DNA from: Verrucomicrobiia bacterium
Lineage (GTDB): Bacteria > Verrucomicrobiota > Verrucomicrobiia > Limisphaerales > UBA11358
Assembly (NCBI GenBank): GCA_030044395.1
Contig: JASHVW010000349.1
Location: 1-5,639 of the forward strand
Reading direction: 5' to 3'
DNA length: 5,639 nucleotides
Both the position numbers and the translations under genes were made by a program. Below are positions 1 to 5,247 of the stretch, one piece after another; positions within the stretch are counted from its first letter, which is position 1; each line of letters begins with the position of its first letter. Below the pieces are notes generated by a model, which saw only the letters and a program-made list of their open reading frames with translations, made no database searches and was not told where the DNA came from.

Positions 1-47
1 CTTGCGCTGGTCCAGATTCACTTTCGGCAAATGTGTTTTCATTCTTC
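1..47 (-). repeat. Left copy of 47-bp direct repeat (duplicated rplM start)
   Basis: These 47 bases are identical to 961-1007, which hold the first 14 codons of rplM and 5 bases of its leader. Read on the minus strand, an ATG at 42-40 would begin the same L13 N-terminus (MKTHLPKVNLDQRK) and run off the window's left edge. Sequence upstream of this ATG differs from that upstream of true rplM: the match stops at base 48. A purine-rich AGGAGG lies at 63-58, about 15 bases before the ATG, which is rather far for a ribosome binding site. Whether a whole second gene, a short remnant or an assembly join lies to the left cannot be seen. Confidence 0.9.
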
Positions 48-107
48 ATTTCGGCATCCTCCTCTTCACTCTTCCACCCATCACCCATCGCTCTTCACAT
101 TCAAAAC

Positions 108-138
108 AAAAAAACCCGCCGGCAAAGGCCGGCGGGTT
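108..138 (-). terminator. Rho-independent terminator of rplM-rpsI
   Basis: A perfect 9-bp GC-rich stem (CCCGCCGGC at 115-123 with GCCGGCGGG at 128-136) encloses a 4-base loop. It is followed on the minus strand by seven T residues (108-114). Two further A-T pairs extend the stem at its base. It starts 20 bases past the rpsI stop codon, the expected place for the end of this operon's transcript. Confidence 0.93.
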
Positions 139-157
139 GGAAAGTTTTTCATCGCTC

Positions 158-559
158 TTAACGCTTCGAATATTGGAAACGTTTGCGTGCGCCGGGCTGG
201 CCGTATTTCTTGCGCTCGCGCATGCGGGGATCGCGGGTCAGCAACCCTTCCGCCTTTAGCGCCGGGCGCAGATTGACATCAAACTTCAGCAGCGCCCTCG
301 CAATCCCATGCCGCGCCGCGCCGGCCTGGCCGTTCGGCCCGCCACCGCTGATATTGATCCGCGCGTCTATCTTCTCCGCCGTGCCGGTGATCGTCAACGG
401 CTGCGTCACGGTGGACCGCAACGTCTCAAGCGGGAAATAATTCTCAAACTCGCGTCCGTTCACGATGATTTTCCCCGTGCCGGAGGCGAGCCGGACCCGC
501 GCAATGGAAGTCTTGCGCCGCCCGGTCCCTAAATATTCCGTTCTTGTTTCGGTAGCCAT
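158..559 (-). CDS. rpsI: 30S ribosomal protein S9 (uS9)
   Basis: Small-subunit ribosomal protein S9, whose C-terminal tail in the family reaches the decoding region and contacts P-site tRNA. The 133-aa product has the usual length for a bacterial S9. Visible family motifs are GTGRRKTSIARV (residues 11-22), the GGGPNGQAGAARHGIARAL core (72-90), LLTRDPRMRERKKYG (106-120) and the invariant basic end SKR (131-133). The ATG at 559-557 gives the normal MATETRTEYLGTGRRK-type start. It lies 8 bases after the rplM stop, with no good Shine-Dalgarno, so translation is probably coupled to rplM. The terminator follows 20 bases after the stop codon. Nothing is broken or unusual in the protein. Confidence 0.98.
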   Translation of the reverse strand: MATETRTEYLGTGRRKTSIARVRLASGTGKIIVNGREFENYFPLETLRSTVTQPLTITGTAEKIDARINISGGGPNGQAGAARHGIARALLKFDVNLRPALKAEGLLTRDPRMRERKKYGQPGARKRFQYSKR

Positions 560-567
560 AAATCAGA

Positions 568-1002
568 TCAAGCGGCGGCCTTGAGCGCCTCGGGCTTTTG
601 TGCCGCATGCGGATGCTTGGGGCCTTTGAATACCTTCAGTTTGGTGAGCAACACCCGGCCAAGCCGGTTCTTGGGAATCATCCCCTTCACGGCGTGCTCG
701 ATTAATTTCTCCGGATGCCTCGCCCGGACTTCGGCGACCGTCTGGTACTTCTCGCCGCCTTTCCAGCCGGAATAAGTCATGAATTCCTTGGCGACTTCCT
801 TTTTGCCGGTCACCCGGACCTTCTCGGCGTTGATGACAATGACGAAATCGCCCGCATCCAGATGGGGCGTATAGACGGGTTTGTTTTTCCCGCGCAAAAT
901 GTCCGCGACTTGCACGGCCAGGCGGCCGAGCACGGCGCCATCGGCATCAATCACGTGCCACTTGCGCTGGTCCAGATTCACTTTCGGCAAATGTGTTTTC
1001 AT
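568..1002 (-). CDS. rplM: 50S ribosomal protein L13 (uL13)
   Basis: Large-subunit ribosomal protein L13, an early 23S rRNA-binding assembly protein. The product is 144 aa, close to the family norm of about 142. Recognisable parts are the N-terminal KWHVIDADGAVLGRLA (residues 14-29), HLDAGDFVIVINAEKVRVTGKK (47-68, given here by its edges HLDAGD and VTGKK), and the signature VKGMIPKNRLGR (105-116). I chose the ATG at 1002-1000 because L13 proteins normally begin MKT. A TTG three codons upstream (1011-1009) would add MGR and is less likely. A short GGGAAG lies 2-3 bases before the ATG. It is the first gene of the rplM-rpsI pair, which is conserved across bacteria. Its first 42 bases are duplicated at the left end of the window. 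Confidence 0.98.
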   Translation of the reverse strand: MKTHLPKVNLDQRKWHVIDADGAVLGRLAVQVADILRGKNKPVYTPHLDAGDFVIVINAEKVRVTGKKEVAKEFMTYSGWKGGEKYQTVAEVRARHPEKLIEHAVKGMIPKNRLGRVLLTKLKVFKGPKHPHAAQKPEALKAAA

Positions 1003-1007
1003 TCTTC
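961..1007 (-). repeat. Right copy of 47-bp direct repeat, within rplM start
   Basis: Identical, base for base, to 1-47. This copy lies in its natural context, covering codons 1-14 of rplM and 5 bases of leader. Identity ends at 1008, while the leftward limit cannot be judged because the other copy reaches the window edge. Confidence 0.9.
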
Positions 1008-1026
1008 CCAAACAAAAGGGAGGCGG

Positions 1027-1054
1027 AATGTATCAAATACGCCGTTTAAGTCAA
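1027..1054 (-). promoter_or_regulatory. Probable sigma-70-type promoter of rplM-rpsI
   Basis: On the minus strand, a -35 box TTGACT (1054-1049; 5 of 6 consensus bases) and a -10 box TACATT (1032-1027; 4 of 6) are separated by 16 bases. Transcription would start near 1020, giving a leader of about 18 bases before the rplM ATG. Position and orientation fit the operon. The call rests on sequence match alone. Confidence 0.6.
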
Positions 1055-1161
1055 CGCCTTTTCTTGACCAATTTCGGTCCATCGGCGGCCAAACCATCTC
1101 AACTTCAGCCTTTAGCCTTTTACCTTGCCCCAGCCCCCCAATCCCCCGAAACTCTCCGCCC

Positions 1162-2682
1162 ATGAATCTGTTCGCCCGACGAAGCATGGCCGACCTTCAG
1201 GCCGAAGTGCTGAAGGACCAGAAACTCAATCGCGCGCTCGGCCCCTTCAACCTCATCTCCCTGGGCATCGGAGCCATCATCGGCGCGGGCATTTTTGTCC
1301 TCACCGGCCATGCGGCGGCGGAATACGCCGGGCCGGGCATTGTCATCTCGTTTGTTCTCTCGGGACTTGCCTGCGCCTTTGCCGGTCTTTGCTACGCTGA
1401 ATTCGCCTCCATGATCCCGCTTTCCGGTTCAGCCTACACCTACGGCTACGCCACGCTCGGCGAATTTGTGGCCTGGATCATCGGCTGGAACCTTGTCCTC
1501 GAATATCTCTTCGCCGCCTCGACCGTCGCCGTCGGCTGGTCGGGCTACGTCATCTCCTTCTTGAAAGATTTCGGAATCACTTTTCCCGCCCAGTTCATCA
1601 ATGCCCCCTACGACCATCCCATGCCGGTCGGCGCGCATTGGTGGGACCTCGGGCAACTCTTCATCCACGGCTGGGTCACCACCGGTGCGGTCCTCAACGT
1701 GCCGGCCATGCTCGTCATCGCGGTCATCACCGTGCTCCTGGTCATCGGCATCAGGGAATCAGCCAGTTTCAACAACGCCATCGTCGCGCTCAAACTCACC
1801 GTCATCCTCACCTTCATCATCGTCGGCGCCGGTTACATCAATAAAGCCAACTGGCATCCGTTTGTGCCACCGGTGGATGCTGATGGCAACTTCGGCTGGC
1901 ACGGTGTGGTCCATGGGGCCGCGGTCATTTTCTTCGCCTACATCGGTTTTGATGCCGTGTCCACCGCCGCGCAGGAAGCAAAAAATCCGCAACGCAATAT
2001 GCCCATCGGTCTCCTCGGTTCGCTGGCCATCTGCACCGTCCTTTATATCGTCGTCTCTCTTGTTTTGACCGGCATGGTCAATTATTCCAGGCTCAACGTC
2101 CCCGCTCCCATCGCGGTGGCGGTAAGTTCCATTGGACCGTCACTCGCCTGGCTCACATTCTTCATCAAGATCGGCGCCATTGCCGGTCTTTCCTCCGTCA
2201 TCCTCGTTCTTCTCTTCGGCCAGCCGCGAATCTTTTATGCCATGTCCAAGGACGGCTTGCTACCGCCGTTCTTCAGCATTGTGCATCCTAAATTCCGTAC
2301 GCCGTGGATCGCGCAGATCATCGTGGGCGTCGTCGCGATGCTGATCGCCGGACTTTTTCCCATCGGCTTGCTGGGCGAACTGGTCTCTATCGGCACGTTA
2401 CTCGCGTTTGCCATCGTTTGCGCGGGCGTCTTCGTTCTGCGTTTCACCGACCCGCAAATCCAACGGCCATTCCGCACCCCGGCTTTTTGGATCGTCGCTC
2501 CCCTGGGCTTTGCCTCCTGTTTCTTTCTGATGATCGTCGGCCTTCCTGCCGACACCTGGGCGCGCCTGATCGTCTGGATGGCCATCGGCATCGCGATTTA
2601 TTTTCTCTACAGTTGCCGCCATTCCGAAGTGCAGAAGCGCCGAAGGCGGGTTTCCGCATCCGGGGCCTCGGAACAGCCGTAG
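1162..2682 (+). CDS. APC-superfamily amino-acid permease (CAT/YfnA type)
   Basis: Inner-membrane amino-acid transporter of 506 aa, probably proton-coupled, in the cationic amino-acid transporter (CAT) branch of the APC superfamily. The substrate cannot be set from sequence. The hydrophobic pattern suits 12 membrane segments. TM1 holds GIGAIIGAGIFVLTG (residues 35-49), whose unwound glycine stretch binds the substrate backbone in this family. TM6 holds FFAYIGFDAVSTAAQE (257-272), with F258 and D264 in the family's FAYIGFD motif, followed by the NPQRNMPIG loop. A loop of about 45 residues (135-178) separates TM3 and TM4, and the tail is basic (QKRRRR, 491-496). The open frame runs back to 715, but that part lies antisense to rplM. 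The ATG at 1162 gives the usual MNLF-type N-terminus. No Shine-Dalgarno or convincing promoter is visible in the 159 bases before it. The gene is divergent from rplM. Confidence 0.93.
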   Translation: MNLFARRSMADLQAEVLKDQKLNRALGPFNLISLGIGAIIGAGIFVLTGHAAAEYAGPGIVISFVLSGLACAFAGLCYAEFASMIPLSGSAYTYGYATLGEFVAWIIGWNLVLEYLFAASTVAVGWSGYVISFLKDFGITFPAQFINAPYDHPMPVGAHWWDLGQLFIHGWVTTGAVLNVPAMLVIAVITVLLVIGIRESASFNNAIVALKLTVILTFIIVGAGYINKANWHPFVPPVDADGNFGWHGVVHGAAVIFFAYIGFDAVSTAAQEAKNPQRNMPIGLLGSLAICTVLYIVVSLVLTGMVNYSRLNVPAPIAVAVSSIGPSLAWLTFFIKIGAIAGLSSVILVLLFGQPRIFYAMSKDGLLPPFFSIVHPKFRTPWIAQIIVGVVAMLIAGLFPIGLLGELVSIGTLLAFAIVCAGVFVLRFTDPQIQRPFRTPAFWIVAPLGFASCFFLMIVGLPADTWARLIVWMAIGIAIYFLYSCRHSEVQKRRRRVSASGASEQP

Positions 2683-2713
2683 GAAATGAAAATGGCAGAT
2701 CGAACCCCCCGAG

Positions 2714-2728
2714 GCCGCGAAGCGCGGC
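2714..2728. repeat. Small GC-rich hairpin after the permease gene
   Basis: GCCGCG (2714-2719) and CGCGGC (2723-2728) form a 6-bp stem with a 3-base loop, 31 bases after the permease stop. There is no T-tract, so it is not a standard Rho-independent terminator. Its last two bases are shared with the outer stem of the larger inverted repeat that follows, so the two structures could not form fully at the same time. Confidence 0.5.
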
Positions 2729-2779
2729 AGGGATTCAAGTGCCATTGACCCGACGGCCGCTCAATGGCATGTTCCCTGC
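2727..2779. repeat. Nested inverted repeat against the zinc-ribbon start codon
   Basis: The outer arms GCAGGGA (2727-2733) and TCCCTGC (2773-2779) and the inner arms TGCCATTGA (2740-2748) and TCAATGGCA (2761-2769) are both perfect complements. Together they give 16 base pairs with a 6/3-base internal loop and a 12-base terminal loop. The last paired base lies directly before the ATG at 2780. The lack of a T-tract argues against a simple terminator. It could influence translation of the next gene, process the transcript from the permease gene, or be a dispersed palindromic element. Confidence 0.7.
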
Positions 2780-3235
2780 ATGATTGACGCGTCGGATCCA
2801 AATGCCATCATCGGTCGGATTGCGTTGGGTGGCTTGGCGCTGGCCGCGTTTTGGCGGCTGATTGTCTGGGTTCGCGATGCGCCGGTCAAACCCGACCCGT
2901 GGGACGCGGAAGTGGAGCGGCAATTATCCGAGGCTGTGGAGGTCTGTCCGCACTGCCTGACCGAGCAGCCGCCCACCGCTTGGTTTTGCAAAGGCTGCGG
3001 TCGCGCCGTCGGCCCTTACAATAATTTAATGCCTTACCTCCAGGTCTTTTCCGAAGGCGAAGTGTTTCGCAATGGCGCCAGCGGACAGTTTCGAAATCGC
3101 CCCCTGATTTTGACCGGATATTTTCTGATTTATCTGGCGATCTTTCCTTTACTTGCGCCGATTTACTTGCTCTGGGTTTTGGCCGTCTTCCGGAATCCCC
3201 CCGGGGGGCCGGGCGCCCCGCATTTGCGCGAGTGA
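2780..3235 (+). CDS. Zinc-ribbon membrane protein of unknown function
   Basis: A 151-aa protein whose function I do not recognise. A hydrophobic segment at residues 10-31 is followed by a linker and a four-cysteine zinc ribbon: CPHC (C56, C59) and CKGC (C70, C73), spaced CxxC-10-CxxC. A motif NNLMPYLQVFSEGEVFRNG (81-99) follows, then a second membrane segment at about 109-136 and a short Pro/Gly-rich tail. The likely topology is two membrane spans with the metal-binding part between them. I associate similar small hypothetical proteins with Verrucomicrobiota, from memory and untested here. The ATG at 2780 is the first usable start. No Shine-Dalgarno is present because a hairpin arm occupies that place. 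The gene follows the permease by 97 bases on the same strand and may be cotranscribed with it. Confidence 0.8.
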   Translation: MIDASDPNAIIGRIALGGLALAAFWRLIVWVRDAPVKPDPWDAEVERQLSEAVEVCPHCLTEQPPTAWFCKGCGRAVGPYNNLMPYLQVFSEGEVFRNGASGQFRNRPLILTGYFLIYLAIFPLLAPIYLLWVLAVFRNPPGGPGAPHLRE

Positions 3236-3365
3236 CGTCCGCAGACGGGGCGGGGCGGTCCCGGCAGGCCAACCGGATTCTCGGGCTGAAGGCCATCCAC
3301 GTCACGGGCGGGCTTTCCCTTGCTTCCTTTGGTCAAAAACCGTGAATAACTTTTCAAACAAATAT
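3236..3365. other. Intergenic stretch between zinc-ribbon gene and tetR promoter
   Basis: The gap before the tetR promoter holds a G-rich segment (about 3245-3262) and then more AT-rich sequence from about 3330. I see no convincing Rho-independent terminator: GC-rich pairing at 3197-3219, inside the end of the preceding gene, has no T-tract. No small gene or RNA could be supported. Confidence 0.4.
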
Positions 3366-3394
3366 TTGACACGGGTCCAAATTTTACCTACCGT
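3366..3394 (+). promoter_or_regulatory. Promoter of the tetR-efflux operon
   Basis: A consensus -35 box TTGACA (3366-3371) is followed after exactly 17 bases by TACCGT (3389-3394), which keeps the key T, A and final T of a -10 box. The expected start point is near 3401, only about 5 bases before the ATG of the tetR gene. The mRNA may therefore be leaderless or nearly so. The -10 box lies inside the palindromic operator, so repressor binding would block polymerase. Confidence 0.65.
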
Positions 3395-3403
3395 TCGGTA
3401 GGT
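3386..3403. promoter_or_regulatory. Palindromic operator for the TetR-family repressor
   Basis: ACCTACCG (3386-3393), TT, then CGGTAGGT (3396-3403): two perfect 8-bp arms around a 2-base centre. This size and symmetry, and the TACCGTTCGGTA core, are typical of TetR/AcrR-family operators. It covers the -10 box and the predicted transcription start, and ends 2 bases before the start codon of the repressor itself. Autorepression is the natural reading. Confidence 0.85.
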
Positions 3404-3405
3404 TT

Positions 3406-4065
3406 ATGGCCAAGACGGAACACAATCCCACAGCCGGCGCTAAGACCCGTGCGCAGATTCTGCGCGCAGCGCTTAAACTTTTTGCCAATAACGGCTACGC
3501 CGCCACCTCCATCCAGCAGATCGTCAGCAGCGCCAAAGTCTCCAAACCCGCCCTCTACTACCATTTCCGCGACAAGTCCGATTTGTTCTCCGCCTTGGTC
3601 AACGAAGCGCTCGACGAGCGCTACGATATTATGCGCAACGCCGCCGCCAGCGTCACCGACATCCGCGGGCAACTCACCGCCGTTTTAACCGCCCTCTTCG
3701 ATTATTTCCATAAAAACCATGATTTAACGCGCCTGGCCTTTTCCACCGCCTTCGCCGCGCCGGGCCAGGTGCCGCGCGACATGATTTATCTCGGTAAATG
3801 CCGCCGAAATTTGAGCCTGATACATACCCTGGTGAAGGACGCCGTGGCCCGCGGCGAATTGGACCGGCGATTCAATAGCGAGGAGCTGGCGTACGGATTC
3901 AGTGGCCAGGCAAATTTTTACATCTTGTCGCATTTGAAAATGCTGAATTACCGGCTGGACCGCAACGCTGCCGCAAGGATCGTGAATTTGTATCTTGCCG
4001 GCGCCGCGGCGAAAAAACGAAAGGCAGGAAGCGATAGCTTCGACGTAAACAACCAATCCAAATGA
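3406..4065 (+). CDS. TetR/AcrR-family transcriptional repressor
   Basis: A 219-aa one-component regulator. The N-terminal TetR DNA-binding domain spans about residues 13-60: TRAQILRAALKLFANNGYAA, then the helix-turn-helix SIQQIVSSAKVSKPALYYHF (35-54) and the RDKSDLFSAL region. The remainder is the helical ligand-binding and dimerisation domain, which is variable in this family, so the inducer cannot be predicted. The C-terminus is basic and polar (KKRKAGSD, 203-210). The ATG at 3406 directly follows the palindromic operator, and no strong Shine-Dalgarno is seen. The stop codon overlaps the start of the membrane-fusion gene by 4 bases (ATGA), so repressor and pump are made from one message. 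It most likely represses its own operon and is released by a pump substrate. Confidence 0.95.
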   Translation: MAKTEHNPTAGAKTRAQILRAALKLFANNGYAATSIQQIVSSAKVSKPALYYHFRDKSDLFSALVNEALDERYDIMRNAAASVTDIRGQLTAVLTALFDYFHKNHDLTRLAFSTAFAAPGQVPRDMIYLGKCRRNLSLIHTLVKDAVARGELDRRFNSEELAYGFSGQANFYILSHLKMLNYRLDRNAAARIVNLYLAGAAAKKRKAGSDSFDVNNQSK

Positions 4066-5231
4066 AAATGAATGCGGATTTGATTCAACAGCAAAAACGG
4101 CGCCGGCCATCGGCGGCCCATGGCGGAACGCTGGTCCCGGTCGCGCTGCTGGTTTTGGCCGGACTTTCCGGATGTGGACGAAGCCAGCAGCAGATGGGCG
4201 CCCTGCCGCCGCCGCAGGTCGGCGTTATTACTGTCCAACCGCAGGCGCTGGCCATTACCAATAACTTGCCCGGTCGCGTGGACCCGGTCCAAATCGCCCA
4301 GATAAATGCGCGGGTGGATGGCGTGGTGCTGCGCCGGGAATTTGAACAGGGCGCAGATGTCAAATCCGGGCAGGTGCTTTATCAGATTGACCCCGCCCCG
4401 TATCAGGCGTCTCTCGACAGCGCCAAGGCCTCTTTTATTCAGGCGCAACAGTTGGCGGACCGTGACAAACCGCTGGTGGCCATCAATGCCGTGAGCAAAC
4501 AGAATTATGACACCGCCGTCGCGACAGCGGCCCAGGACAAAGCCGCGGAAGAAATCGCCCAAATCAACCTTGGCTATTGCACCGTCACTGCCCCCATCGC
4601 CGGACGCATCGGTCCCGCACTGGTTACCGTGGGCGCCCTCGTCAGCTCAAGCGCCGCCACCGAAATGGCGGTGATTCAACAAATGGATCCGATTTACGCG
4701 GATTTCACCGAATCGAGCACCGAGGAGTTGAAATTGCGCCAGGAACTCGAAGCCGGCCAGTTGATTAGCCCTGCCCCCGGCGAAGCCGTCGTCACTTTAA
4801 CCATGCCCGACGGCCAGACTTATCCGCATCCGGGCAAATTGCTGTTCAGCGACGTCACCGTGAATACCAACAGCGGCATGATTACGTTGCGGGCGGAATT
4901 TCCAAATCCCGACGACTGGTTGCTTCCCGGCATGTTCGTCATGGCGCAGTTGGAGCAGGCCATTTCCCCCAGAGCCATCCTCGTCCCCCAGCCCGCCGTC
5001 CTCATCAACCCCGACGGATCGGCGTCCGTCATGGTCGTCTCCTCTAATCAGGTCTCCACCCAGCCCGTCCAGATTGGCCAGGCCGTCGGCAATGAGTGGT
5101 TCGTCAAAAGCGGATTGAACGCCGGCGACGTCGTCATGGTGGATGGATTTCAAAAAGTGCGTCCCGGAATGACGGTCACTCCCGTCCCGGCCCAGCCTGC
5201 GCCTTCCGCGTCGCCGGCATCGGGAAACTAA
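4062..5231 (+). CDS. RND efflux membrane-fusion lipoprotein (AcrA/MexA-like)
   Basis: Periplasmic adaptor of 389 aa linking the inner-membrane RND pump to an outer-membrane channel. The N-terminus has basic residues (KRRR, 12-15), a hydrophobic stretch and a lipobox LSGC (35-38), so C38 is probably lipidated and anchors the protein. Next come the first lipoyl half (about 74-110, ending LYQIDPAPYQ), an alpha-helical hairpin (about 114-170, with VSKQNYD at the tip side), the second lipoyl half (TVTAPIAGRIG, 174-184), a beta-barrel with LFSDVTVNTNSGMITLRA (261-278) and LLPGMFV (287-293), and a membrane-proximal domain ending QKVRPGM (364-370). Beyond that is a Pro/Ala/Ser-rich tail. Compared with E. 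coli AcrA, as I recall its sequence, each hairpin arm is 7 residues shorter. Translation is coupled to tetR by ATGA. An ATG at 4068 is a possible alternative start. Confidence 0.95.
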   Translation: MKMNADLIQQQKRRRPSAAHGGTLVPVALLVLAGLSGCGRSQQQMGALPPPQVGVITVQPQALAITNNLPGRVDPVQIAQINARVDGVVLRREFEQGADVKSGQVLYQIDPAPYQASLDSAKASFIQAQQLADRDKPLVAINAVSKQNYDTAVATAAQDKAAEEIAQINLGYCTVTAPIAGRIGPALVTVGALVSSSAATEMAVIQQMDPIYADFTESSTEELKLRQELEAGQLISPAPGEAVVTLTMPDGQTYPHPGKLLFSDVTVNTNSGMITLRAEFPNPDDWLLPGMFVMAQLEQAISPRAILVPQPAVLINPDGSASVMVVSSNQVSTQPVQIGQAVGNEWFVKSGLNAGDVVMVDGFQKVRPGMTVTPVPAQPAPSASPASGN

Positions 5232-5237
5232 AAGGGA
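5231..5237 (+). promoter_or_regulatory. Possible ribosome binding site of the RND pump gene
   Basis: AAAGGGA lies 10 bases before the ATG at 5248, overlapping the last base of the fusion-gene stop codon. It is only a partial Shine-Dalgarno match, but is among the better ones in this window. Confidence 0.35.
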
Positions 5238-5247
5238 CTCGTTTACC

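Noticed and set aside
60..107. Pyrimidine-rich repeats (CACCCATCACCCATCG region) as a CRISPR or tandem array
   Set aside because: Only two short imperfect units are present, with no spacers. It is low-complexity intergenic sequence.
1003..1011. TTG start three codons upstream for rplM
   Set aside because: L13 proteins typically begin MKT, and the ATG at 1002 has a partial GGGAAG before it.
1064..1092. TTGACC as -35 box of a plus-strand promoter for the permease
   Set aside because: No acceptable -10 box is found at 16-18 bases. The segment there is GC-rich (GGCCAA), so no promoter was annotated.
715..1161. N-terminal extension of the permease by 149 codons
   Set aside because: This part lies antisense to rplM and across the divergent promoter region. 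It shows no membrane or family similarity, and the ATG at 1162 gives a normal family start.
2727..2779. Rho-independent terminator for the permease gene
   Set aside because: The stem is strong, but no T-tract follows on the plus strand, and the next codon is the start of a gene.
2304..2783. Plus-strand open frame of 159 codons overlapping the permease end
   Set aside because: It overlaps the conserved permease frame for most of its length. The Arg/His/Pro-rich composition is typical of an out-of-frame reading.
3948..4562. Long minus-strand open frame of 204 codons across tetR and the adaptor gene
   Set aside because: It lies opposite two clear gene families and has no recognisable domain. 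It is a by-product of GC-rich codon use.
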